A DNA stretch of 32,497 nt. Origin: Spirochaetaceae bacterium (GTDB lineage Bacteria > Spirochaetota > Spirochaetia > Treponematales > Breznakiellaceae). Made by a program: the position numbers and the translations under genes. A model generated the notes under the pieces. The model was not told where the DNA came from. It saw only the letters and a program-made list of their open reading frames with translations, and searched no databases. Where the stretch lies: NCBI GenBank assembly GCA_031256905.1, contig JAIRPY010000006.1:1-32497 (forward strand), written 5' to 3'. Of the stretch, positions 14,271 to 22,048 are shown in pieces; position 1 is the first letter of the stretch; every line of letters begins with the position of its first letter.

Positions 14271-16997
14271 ATGACCGAAGATCACGATGAGCTATGCGTC
14301 GGCATCGATTTAGGCACTACGAATTCGGTACTGGCTATAACCAACGTCACCCCCGGAGGAACGATAGTCAGTAAAGTCGTAGACATAGCCCGATACGAAG
14401 ATATTTATTCCAGCGCGTCCGCGGATGACATCAAGGGAAGTACCACAAAAAAACCTCTGCTTCCATCCTGCGTGTATTACCGGCAAAATCGCAACGGAGA
14501 ACTCAAACCCTTAGTCGGAGACCTGGCGAAACGGCTCTACAGTATGCGCCCCCAGCTTGTGGCAAAATCCATCAAAAGCCAAATGGGACAAACCGGGGTT
14601 TCCGGTCTCAGCCCGGACGTGCCGGACAAAACGCCGGAAGCGGTATCCGCGCAGATTCTCAAACATCTGTTAAGCGAAGTAAAGCGAGTCTACCACAAAG
14701 AACTTACCGACGCGATCATCACCGTGCCGGCGAGTTTCGACAGCGCCATGTGCCAAGCAACCCTTAAAGCCGCGGAAATCGCCGGAATAAAGATGACTAA
14801 CCGGGACGGCACAAAACGGCAAATTCTCCTTTCCGAACCCAACGCGGTAATGTACGATCTGCTCAACCAAATTCAAAAAGGAGAAATCCCCGCCCATATT
14901 CTGGACACAAGCAAAAAGCAAAAAGTGATGGTGTTCGATATAGGAGGCGGAACCCTGGACATCACCCTCCATGAGATAAGCAGAAACGAAACAAATAAAG
15001 AATTAATGCAGATGGACGAAATCGCCACAAACCGTTACACCCGGCTTGGAGGAGATGATTTCGATCTGCTCATCGCTCAAGCGATGTTTGAGCGGTATCG
15101 CAAACAATACCGCAATACCCAAGAAATCGTGCAGAAAATCGACGCCGGCCGAGATGAAGTTATAGCCCAGCTCATCGTGTACGCGGAGAACATGAAAATC
15201 GATATTAACGAACAAGTTTCCAATACCCAAGACGATAACTGGGGAACCGACATCCTCAGTTCCACCGGCGGACGAATGCACAACGGATACGCGTATGACG
15301 ACGAATTCACCAAAGCCGAATTCGAACAGATCATCGCGCCTTTGCTGGGCCCCGGACTAAACTACGACGATTATAAACAACTCGACAAAATGCAGGATAA
15401 CGGACAGATTAAAACGATTATCTATCCTGTTTTAGACGTCCTCCAGAAAGCCGCAAAAAAATTGCGCTTGGAAGACGTCCAAGTCGATGCAGTGGTGTTA
15501 AACGGAGGTATGTCAAAGCTGTATCTGATACAGGAACGGCTTGAACAGTTTTTTGGATTTAAGCCTATTCTCGCGCTGGATCCGGATCAAGCAGTCGCCC
15601 GGGGCGCGGCGGTGTACCATTACTACTTGCACAAGTACGGCGAAACCGACGCCGCTCTGCCGGTAAATCCTCGGAGCGCGGAAACAGAAGACAGTATTAC
15701 TGTTCAGGATGCCCCAGGCATTCAGCTTCGGAAAACGGTTCTGAACGAACCCCTGTACCTCGGCATGAGCGGCGGCGCGCACGAACTTTTGGTCGACGCG
15801 GGAGCGGATCTGCCTTTCACGTCAGATCGTAAAGACGGATTTTCCATCGCCCCGGGACAGACGAAAATTAAAATTCCCATTCGGAAAAAAGAGGAAAAAG
15901 ATACCTATACCACCATCGCTTCGGGAGAAATATCCTTTGAAAAAACCTACCAAGACGCCGCGGCCGTATCAATTCGCTTTAGTTTAAGCCGGAATAAGAT
16001 ACTTTCCTTTGAAGCGTACACAGAACGTGAAAAGGGATCCGTTATTATTTCTATCGATAAAAGCGGCTATACCGCCGCGCGTTCCGCAGTGATACCGAAA
16101 CAGGGAACTCCGCTGGTTCCGAAAAATGAAATTTCCCGTCTCTCTGATCTGTGTAATCAGCGGCGGAAAAATTTCAACAAAGGAAGCAATAAAAATACGA
16201 ATAAAACCATCAAATTATGCATCAACATGATTTCTCACTGCGGAAACCCTGAAGAATTTGCGATTCCGATTATCCTAGAATTACGGAAACAAATACAACA
16301 GCAAAAACGGGACGAATTTTTTATTCAACGGCTTTTAGTGCTGTCCCGAAAACTCGCGCTCCGATGGAACCAAAACCATCGGGAAACCTTGGTGGACTGT
16401 TGCATCGATATTGTTTCTGTCGTTAAACACGCCATCATCGGCGTAACCGGAGAACGAGTCGCCACCATAAACGAAGCCATCCGCAACATCGGACTCCTCG
16501 GCGCCCCGGCCCAGAAAGACTCTCTCCTCGCATACCACAATAGAGATAAACGGTACGAAGAAGCGTTAATCTACGCCCATGCGGTTTCTCAAACCGAAAT
16601 CCCCTGGATTTTTAAACAGATGCAGGAAACCGCCTCCGGCGCAAGCCTCTGGGGAATCGGCGTAGCCCTACAGCGCAACGGAAAAGTCCCCCAATCCTTC
16701 AACCCCAGAAAACCCGCAGAAAGCCTCATAACCTTGCTGGAATCCTATACTTTAAACGCTAATAACCAATCCGCCGCCCTCCTTTCCTTAGGACTGATCT
16801 GCGATCAGCGCGGCGCCGCCATTGATCCGGTCGATAAAATTTTCGCCCAAAGTATATACGAACGCATCGAGCGCATCCTGGAATATTACGAACCCACCAA
16901 ACAGTTCCGCATCGCGCTCCAGCTCATCAACGGCGGTCTTTTAAGCGAAGAAGATGAAGCCTTTCTGCTCCAAAAAATTACCGAACTGGAAGAATGA
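14271..16997 (+). CDS. Non-canonical Hsp70 (DnaK-superfamily) with long helical C-terminus
   Basis: Predicted 908 residues, far longer than DnaK (~640). The ATPase motifs are clear: GIDLGTTNS (11-19), ITVPASFDS, FDIGGGTLDI, a divergent adenosine motif VVLNGGMSKLYLI, and DPDQAVARGAA. A shortened beta region (GQTKIKIPIRKKEE...ISFEKTY) stands where the substrate-binding domain should be. The last ~300 residues are alpha-helical and HEAT/TPR-like (FAIPIILELRKQI, IPWIFKQMQETASG). There is no DnaK-type lid or EEVD-like tail. The SD AAAAGGA lies seven nucleotides before ATG. No DnaJ gene is adjacent. It is probably a specialised chaperone or ATP-dependent scaffold serving the two preceding gene products. 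Confidence 0.85.
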   Translation: MTEDHDELCVGIDLGTTNSVLAITNVTPGGTIVSKVVDIARYEDIYSSASADDIKGSTTKKPLLPSCVYYRQNRNGELKPLVGDLAKRLYSMRPQLVAKSIKSQMGQTGVSGLSPDVPDKTPEAVSAQILKHLLSEVKRVYHKELTDAIITVPASFDSAMCQATLKAAEIAGIKMTNRDGTKRQILLSEPNAVMYDLLNQIQKGEIPAHILDTSKKQKVMVFDIGGGTLDITLHEISRNETNKELMQMDEIATNRYTRLGGDDFDLLIAQAMFERYRKQYRNTQEIVQKIDAGRDEVIAQLIVYAENMKIDINEQVSNTQDDNWGTDILSSTGGRMHNGYAYDDEFTKAEFEQIIAPLLGPGLNYDDYKQLDKMQDNGQIKTIIYPVLDVLQKAAKKLRLEDVQVDAVVLNGGMSKLYLIQERLEQFFGFKPILALDPDQAVARGAAVYHYYLHKYGETDAALPVNPRSAETEDSITVQDAPGIQLRKTVLNEPLYLGMSGGAHELLVDAGADLPFTSDRKDGFSIAPGQTKIKIPIRKKEEKDTYTTIASGEISFEKTYQDAAAVSIRFSLSRNKILSFEAYTEREKGSVIISIDKSGYTAARSAVIPKQGTPLVPKNEISRLSDLCNQRRKNFNKGSNKNTNKTIKLCINMISHCGNPEEFAIPIILELRKQIQQQKRDEFFIQRLLVLSRKLALRWNQNHRETLVDCCIDIVSVVKHAIIGVTGERVATINEAIRNIGLLGAPAQKDSLLAYHNRDKRYEEALIYAHAVSQTEIPWIFKQMQETASGASLWGIGVALQRNGKVPQSFNPRKPAESLITLLESYTLNANNQSAALLSLGLICDQRGAAIDPVDKIFAQSIYERIERILEYYEPTKQFRIALQLINGGLLSEEDEAFLLQKITELEE

Positions 16998-17011
16998 GAC
17001 TACCACGCCCA

Positions 17012-17046
17012 GCGGGGAAAGACGGTTTTCATTCGTCTAACCCCGC
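17012..17046. terminator. Hairpin between convergent Hsp70 and GNAT genes
   Basis: GCGGGG (17012-17017) pairs with CCCCGC (17041-17046), enclosing AGACG/CGTCT with symmetric AA internal loops and a nine-base loop. It fills most of the 51-bp gap between the two stop codons. There is no T-run on either side, so it may be an RNA-end stabiliser rather than an efficient intrinsic terminator. Confidence 0.5.
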
Positions 17047-17048
17047 CG

Positions 17049-18206
17049 TTAAATATGATCCGGGGATTCAAAAAAAAGCGGCAGAGGCAGTAAACTGCGG
17101 AGAAAAAGATTTTCCCGAATCTCCGGAAATACAGACTCTCCCGAAAAAGAACACAAAAACTGCAGAGCTTCATTCGCAGACATAACCCGGGAAACATTTT
17201 TTCTTTCGATTTTCTCCTCCGCGAAAGCTCTGCCATTCTGCACGGACAACTCAAGCAGAGGACCTCCTTCAATCTGAAACGAAAAAGAACCATCCTGCAG
17301 GGTCCGCATCTGGGATTTAAGCCGCAGAAAAGGGGTCAAAAATGTCGGATAATCAAAAACCGCAAAATGGTAAGCCGGACTTATTCGGTACGTTTCGGCG
17401 AAACAAGAAAGGCCCGCAATTTTTTCGGTTTCATGAGAAGCGACGGAAACCTGCGCCTCGGTTTCATGCCGATCCCGTAAAAAAAGCCCGATCACATCCG
17501 GCAAGCGGGAGTAATCCCTAAGGTTTATCTCGGAAATATTACCCCGGCAGGCGACCATATAGCCCTGAAACTCTCCGCCCCGGAGAACTCCCAAGACCTG
17601 CGCTTTCCATGACGAAAGTATGTCGAAAAGCCGTTCCCGGCTCCGCCGAATCCTGATACTTTTAGCCTCGTGCAGAGCCTGAATCTTATCCAGCAATACC
17701 TCATCCCCAGAGTCAAGTCTCTGGAGCGAAAAATCTCCGCCCCAGTCTTCTTTTCGATGCCCCAGGGAATGCCGGATATTGGCTTCGCCGCAGGTAAACG
17801 TATACCCGCTCCCAGCCGGAGTAAAGCCAAAGTATTCATACCGCTGACGTTGCCCTCCAAGACAACTGAAGGCCACCCGGTCCCGGCGCATATCCGCCAA
17901 AGCCAGGTTCATCAGGGTTTTCATGTGATTCCGGGACCGGCAATAGGGATGCACCGATACCATCCCGATGCCCCGCCCCGGCGCCGAGCCTTCAGGAAAA
18001 TCCAGTACCAGAGGATAAGCCCCAACCGCCGCTTTTATCCGCCCATCCTCCCGAGCGATGTAATGCGTTGCATCCATAAAATACTCGGGTTTGTAGAGTT
18101 TCGGCAGGAGCGATGGAAAATCCGTCGGACCGTGGGCCTGACTGAACACATAATTCGCAAAATCTATCAATTCATCATAATCTTCCTGCCCGGCAATACA
18201 ATACAT
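17049..18206 (-). CDS. Eis-like GNAT-family N-acetyltransferase
   Basis: Predicted 385 residues. An N-terminal GNAT fold (REDGRIKAAVGAYPL, GRGIGMVSVHPYCRSRNHMKTLMNLAL, a variant of the acetyl-CoA loop; YEYFGFTPAG) is followed by a second GNAT-like region and a C-terminal domain with the Eis/SCP2-type order (FSFQIEGGPLLELSVQNGRAF). Such proteins acetylate amine substrates; the target here is unknown. AGGAGGGATAA precedes the ATG, and that TAA is the FemAB stop, so stop and start are directly adjacent. It is the last gene of the metG operon. Confidence 0.8.
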   Translation of the reverse strand: MYCIAGQEDYDELIDFANYVFSQAHGPTDFPSLLPKLYKPEYFMDATHYIAREDGRIKAAVGAYPLVLDFPEGSAPGRGIGMVSVHPYCRSRNHMKTLMNLALADMRRDRVAFSCLGGQRQRYEYFGFTPAGSGYTFTCGEANIRHSLGHRKEDWGGDFSLQRLDSGDEVLLDKIQALHEAKSIRIRRSRERLFDILSSWKAQVLGVLRGGEFQGYMVACRGNISEINLRDYSRLPDVIGLFLRDRHETEAQVSVASHETEKIAGLSCFAETYRISPAYHFAVFDYPTFLTPFLRLKSQMRTLQDGSFSFQIEGGPLLELSVQNGRAFAEEKIERKNVSRVMSANEALQFLCSFSGESVFPEIRENLFLRSLLPLPLFFESPDHI

Positions 18207-19289
18207 TTATCCCTCCTGCGCCGCCGGCCTGGGGTTTTTGCTTCTTTTTTTTCTTTTTTTTAGGTTCCGCAATTCTTTTCGTACATATTCAGCGGCGACA
18301 AAAATACCTTTCGATAGCGGACGATACGCGTAATCCCAACTGCCCGGCCGATGGATAATACGGCCGCCGAAACCGGTTTTAAAACGGTACAACCCAGCCA
18401 TTGGATGATCCGGATCGTCTTTTGGGGGAATGCCGAATAAATCGTAAACCTCACAGCCTTTAGCCTTTGCATCCCGCATGGCAAGCCACTGAAGCGCATA
18501 AGGTCCCATGAGGTTTCGCTTTACATCCGAAGAAGCTCCGTAAAGATATACCGCTTCCTTCCCCCGAAATAACGTAATAATCCCCGCCAATAGATCGCCC
18601 TCATGCTCCGCAAAATACAAGGCCGCCTCCTGCCCGGGATGAGGATACTCCCGGGTATGCGAAAATAACGTCTGATAGTATTCAAAACTGTGGATAGATA
18701 TACCATCCCGAAGAGCAGTTTCTTGCAGAAGCGTGTAAAATCGATTCAGTTCAGTTTCCTGCCCCGGCCGCACAATCACTCCCTTTTTTTGCGCCAGCCC
18801 GATGTTGTACCGCCACTTGCTTTTCATACCCTGAAGAATAGCATCTTCCGAGGGAGTAAGATCGAGAAGAACCGTGTCCGGCGGCTGAACATCCGCTCCA
18901 GACTGGGTAAAGGGCTTTCCAACAACCGGAGGCGGAACGTTATGCCCCTCGGTGTACCACGGAGGATCAAAGCGAATAAACGCGATGTTTTTAGGCAGAA
19001 GGGGACGCAGAGCCAGAGCAAGTTCCTCCAGAGCGGTCTTTCGGGCCTCCTCAGGAAAGGCTTGGGGAAATTCCGGTCCCCAGGGAAGGTACGCAAAAGA
19101 TACCCCCAGCCCCAAGGGCCGGCGGATCACCAGCAAGGGCTTCGGGTCCCAATTTCCCCAATGAACCAAAAAGGACCGGGCGTTCCATCCAAACCGAGCC
19201 TTAAAACTTCCCCAAAAACCGGACTGCAAAAATGACTCTGCCTGATTACACACAGAAAGCTCCGCCGGTACTATGTCCGTGAGGTACAT
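18207..19289 (-). CDS. FemAB-family aminoacyltransferase (peptidoglycan cross-bridge type)
   Basis: Predicted 360 residues with the two GNAT-like lobes of FemABX proteins: LGVSFAYLPWGPEF, IAFIRFDPPW, MKSKWRYNIGLAQKKGV, LYGASSDVKRNLMGPYALQWLAMRDAK, YDLFGIPP...MAGLYRFKTGFGG. It is expected to transfer an amino acid from aminoacyl-tRNA to a peptidoglycan precursor. The gene follows metG by three bases, with GGAGG overlapping the metG end. A lysine/arginine-rich tail (NLKKRKKRSKNPRP) may help contact tRNA or membrane; that is inference. Which amino acid it uses cannot be told. Confidence 0.85.
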   Translation of the reverse strand: MYLTDIVPAELSVCNQAESFLQSGFWGSFKARFGWNARSFLVHWGNWDPKPLLVIRRPLGLGVSFAYLPWGPEFPQAFPEEARKTALEELALALRPLLPKNIAFIRFDPPWYTEGHNVPPPVVGKPFTQSGADVQPPDTVLLDLTPSEDAILQGMKSKWRYNIGLAQKKGVIVRPGQETELNRFYTLLQETALRDGISIHSFEYYQTLFSHTREYPHPGQEAALYFAEHEGDLLAGIITLFRGKEAVYLYGASSDVKRNLMGPYALQWLAMRDAKAKGCEVYDLFGIPPKDDPDHPMAGLYRFKTGFGGRIIHRPGSWDYAYRPLSKGIFVAAEYVRKELRNLKKRKKRSKNPRPAAQEG

Positions 19290-19292
19290 CGC

Positions 19293-21536
19293 TTAATGCA
19301 CCTCCCCGGATAAGATCCGGCGGGTCCGGATTTTTTCGCCCTGAACAGTAAGGGCCAGGCCGTCCTGCTCGACGATGCCGTCCCGGACCCGCAGGGGAAT
19401 CGAAAAAAAGGCGTCGATGTCAATTTCCGGCAAAGCGGATTCGTCCTGCCCGCCCTCGATGCCGACCCGGGTACCTGTCGGAGCGTTTCCGGGGTCCAGT
19501 ACTTCTACCCGTTCCTGGCCTTCCGGGTCGGTATCGCCGGCGGCGAGGAGCATCCCCCGGCTGGCGATGCCCCGAAGTTTCGCGGGCTTCAAGTTATAGG
19601 CCACCACGATGCGTTTTCCCAGTAACTCTTCTTCTGTATAAAACGGCACAAGACCGGACACAATAATTCGTTCCTCTCCGGCGATTTCCAACGTTTCGAT
19701 GTACAGCTTGTCTGCTTTGGGATGCCGCTCGATCTTGATAATCCGGGCGACTCGCAGATCCAGGGTCCGCATAAAGCGGGCCTGCGGGTTTTCAGATAAA
19801 GAAGCCTTCGCCGGTTCCGGAGGAGGAATATTTTTGCTTCGCTCTTGCTGGCTTCCGGCGTAGCGGGCGCGCAAGGTTTCGGTTTGTTCGTTTTCCAGTT
19901 TTGTGAATATCACTTCGCTGGAAAATATTTTGGAAAGCCCCTGATCTGTTCCGAGGTCTTTCCAAGAGATACCCTCCGGATTTTGAGGAGAGCCGAGGGA
20001 CAGTCCGAAAAAGGAAAGAATCTTCTCCGCGGAGCCGGGAATGTAGGGGTGTAACATCACCGCGGCATCCCGAATCAGGTAGCACAAATCCCGAATCAGT
20101 CCCGCCGCGGCCCGGGGGTTTTCTTTGCGGGTTCGCCAGGGTTCTCCTTCCTGAAAGGTCTTGTTTCCAAAAGAACACAGGTCGAAGATCCGCCTAAACG
20201 CATCCCGAAGCTCTACGCGTTCAAGTTTTTCGGCGATTTCGGTTTTGTAGTTCCCTAAAATTTCCCGAAATGCCGGATTTCCCGGTTCCTGGGGGATTAT
20301 TCCGGCGTAATATCGGTTCACAAACGAAACCGTACGATTTACTAAATTTCCCAAATTTCCGATAAGTTCGCTGTTTACCCGTTCCTGAAAATCCTTCCAG
20401 GTGAACAGCGCGTCAGCTTTCTCCGGGCGGTTGTAAAAAATATAAAACCGCCATACATCCGGCTGAATGCCTGTTTCCATCGCGTCGGTTCCAAACACGC
20501 CAACCCCTTTTGACTTGGAAAATTTGCCGCTTTCATAATTCAGGTACTCGGTGCTGGATATATGATGAAGCATGGTCCAGGCTTCGCCGGTTCCCAGCAG
20601 ACTCGATGGGAAAATAACTGTATGAAAGGGAATGTTGTCTTTCCCAATAAATTGAAATAATTCCACATTCTTAGGATTTTTCCACCAGGAATCGGTGAAA
20701 CTCTGCCAGTTCGGGGAACTTTTCGCTCCCAGGGCGCCGGTAATCGAAATGTAGCCTATGGGCGCGTCAAACCAGACGTAAAAAACCTTGGTTTCGTAGC
20801 CTGGTTTGGGGACTGGAATTCCCCATTTGAGGTCCCGGGTAATAGCCCGTTCTCTCAACCCATCCCTAAGCCAGGCCTGGGTCATCTGAATCGCATTGTA
20901 GGACCAAAAACCTTCCCGAGAAGCGTTTTTCAGCCAGGGGTCAAGCCGGTCCCGAATCTTCGGCAAATCGATGTACAGATGCTTCGTCGATTCAAGAGAC
21001 GGCGAGGACCCGCAACTCGCGCACCGAGGCTCCTGGAGATCCGTGGGGTCCAGCAACTTCCCGCAAGCTTCGCATTGATCCCCCCGGGCATCCCTATACC
21101 CGCACTGAGGACACACGCCCCGTACATACCGGTCCGCAAGAAATCTCCGGCACTGTCCGCAATAAAGCTGTTCTATTGTATGCTCGGTCACAAATCCTTG
21201 GGCGTCCAGGTTTTGAAAGATGCCCTGTACGACTTCGGTTTGAATCGGCGCAGACGTCCGTCCGAACTCATCAAAGGCGATATTAAACCATTGGTAGACA
21301 GTCCTATGCAACCCATGATACCGGTCGCAAAGCTCCCGAGGACTTATCCCTTCTTCCGCCGCCCGGTTTTCCGTAGCAGTACCGTATTCATCGGTCCCGC
21401 ACACATAGAGCGTATCGTACCCCCGAAGCCGGCAAAACCGCGCAAAGGCATCCGCCGACAATACCTGAATCAAATTGCCCAAATGCGGAACATTATTGAC
21501 ATAGGGAAGCGCGGATGTAATCAGTCTTCGTTTCAT
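19293..21536 (-). CDS. metG: Methionyl-tRNA synthetase
   Basis: Predicted 747 residues. It charges tRNA-Met in the cytoplasm. Visible are the HIGH-type motif PHLGN (17-21), the zinc region with paired CxxC knuckles (CGQC, CPQCG, CEACG, CASCG), the KMSKS-type loop KFSKSKG (338-344), the anticodon-binding helical domain, and a C-terminal OB-fold tRNA-binding domain (LRVARIIKIERHPKADKLYIETLEIAGEERIIVSGL) with about 60 further residues. ATG 21536 (MKRRLITSALPYVNN) is chosen over one 30 nt upstream because it starts at the conserved N-terminus and follows a leaderless promoter. It heads the metG-femAB-eis-like operon. Confidence 0.97.
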   Translation of the reverse strand: MKRRLITSALPYVNNVPHLGNLIQVLSADAFARFCRLRGYDTLYVCGTDEYGTATENRAAEEGISPRELCDRYHGLHRTVYQWFNIAFDEFGRTSAPIQTEVVQGIFQNLDAQGFVTEHTIEQLYCGQCRRFLADRYVRGVCPQCGYRDARGDQCEACGKLLDPTDLQEPRCASCGSSPSLESTKHLYIDLPKIRDRLDPWLKNASREGFWSYNAIQMTQAWLRDGLRERAITRDLKWGIPVPKPGYETKVFYVWFDAPIGYISITGALGAKSSPNWQSFTDSWWKNPKNVELFQFIGKDNIPFHTVIFPSSLLGTGEAWTMLHHISSTEYLNYESGKFSKSKGVGVFGTDAMETGIQPDVWRFYIFYNRPEKADALFTWKDFQERVNSELIGNLGNLVNRTVSFVNRYYAGIIPQEPGNPAFREILGNYKTEIAEKLERVELRDAFRRIFDLCSFGNKTFQEGEPWRTRKENPRAAAGLIRDLCYLIRDAAVMLHPYIPGSAEKILSFFGLSLGSPQNPEGISWKDLGTDQGLSKIFSSEVIFTKLENEQTETLRARYAGSQQERSKNIPPPEPAKASLSENPQARFMRTLDLRVARIIKIERHPKADKLYIETLEIAGEERIIVSGLVPFYTEEELLGKRIVVAYNLKPAKLRGIASRGMLLAAGDTDPEGQERVEVLDPGNAPTGTRVGIEGGQDESALPEIDIDAFFSIPLRVRDGIVEQDGLALTVQGEKIRTRRILSGEVH

Positions 21537-21542
21537 GCTTGC

Positions 21543-21571
21543 AGTATAGAAAATATCCACCAACAATTCAA
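21543..21571 (-). promoter_or_regulatory. Leaderless promoter of metG
   Basis: Leftward TTGAAT (21566-21571), exact 17-nt spacer, TATACT (21543-21548), then six nucleotides (GCAAGC) to the ATG at 21536. There is no Shine-Dalgarno sequence. Confidence 0.7.
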
Positions 21572-21574
21572 GAT

Positions 21575-21615
21575 AACCGGGTCAGCCATAGACCTTAGGT
21601 CGGACCCGGTTTTTT
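21575..21615 (+). terminator. Rightward intrinsic-terminator-like hairpin upstream of metG
   Basis: AACCGGGTC (21575-21583) pairs with GACCCGGTT (21603-21611) and is followed by T residues. The 19-nt loop holds a smaller GACC-TTA-GGTC hairpin. It points rightward, away from metG, where no rightward gene precedes it. It could end antisense transcripts from metG, or be a cruciform operator next to the metG -35 box. Confidence 0.55.
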
Positions 21616-21680
21616 CTCTCCCTTGACTTGGGTGAATTTTTCAAAAGCCTTTCTGAACTGTTTTCCCAAATTTTTCAACT

Positions 21681-21713
21681 TGGTATATAAAAGTATACAC
21701 TGGAAGTATACCA
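21681..21713. promoter_or_regulatory. Inverted repeat with GTATAC core
   Basis: TGGTATA (21681-21687) and TATACCA (21707-21713) flank a central GTATAC (21693-21698). On the minus strand it contains two TATACT boxes (21692-21697, 21705-21710), so it may be an operator or an additional upstream leftward promoter. Confidence 0.4.
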
Positions 21714-21717
21714 GGTA

Positions 21718-21811
21718 GAACGAGTTCTGTTTCGGATAGAACCGGTTCCCTGCGGACTAGAACGAGTTCTGTTTTGGATAGAACCGGTTCCCTGCGGACT
21801 AGAACGAGTTC
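21718..21811. promoter_or_regulatory. Five GAACnnGTTC palindromes at exact 21-bp spacing (operator-like array)
   Basis: Sites start at 21718, 21739, 21760, 21781 and 21802. They alternate GAACGAGTTC and GAACCGGTTC, joined by alternating 11-bp spacers, giving 42-bp double units. Constant 21-bp phasing puts all sites on one helical face. The array lies between metG and the Crp-like regulator/recA genes. The remaining 21812-22018 holds nothing I recognise. Confidence 0.75.
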
Positions 21812-22018
21812 TCTAGGTCTGCCGAGTTGTTTTTCCTCCGGGTCCTTTCTTCCGTATTTCTTCGTATATTCTGTATAGCGGTTTACTCTGGGACCATTAA
21901 AGAAATCGATGGTAAAAGGATGCGGCCCCCCATCCGGATTCCCCCAGGAGATTAGGGGATAAATCCGTACATCCGGGGTCCTCGTCAGGGCCGGACTGTT
22001 CCCCGGAGTTTCGGAGGG

Positions 22019-22048
22019 TTGACAAAGGGAGGAGGTACTCGCTATGCT
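22019..22048 (+). promoter_or_regulatory. Promoter-like match overlapping the regulator's start
   Basis: TTGACA (22019-22024), 18-nt spacer, TATGCT (22043-22048). If used, transcription would begin after the ATG at 22044, and translation would have to start at ATG 22080 (GAGGA four nucleotides upstream). A competing perfect AGGAGGT lies in the spacer and serves ATG 22044. Confidence 0.35.

Noticed and set aside
21718-21811. Classical firmicute LexA boxes (GAACN4GTTC)
   Set aside because: The gap between half-sites is two bases, not four, in all five sites; only a resemblance.
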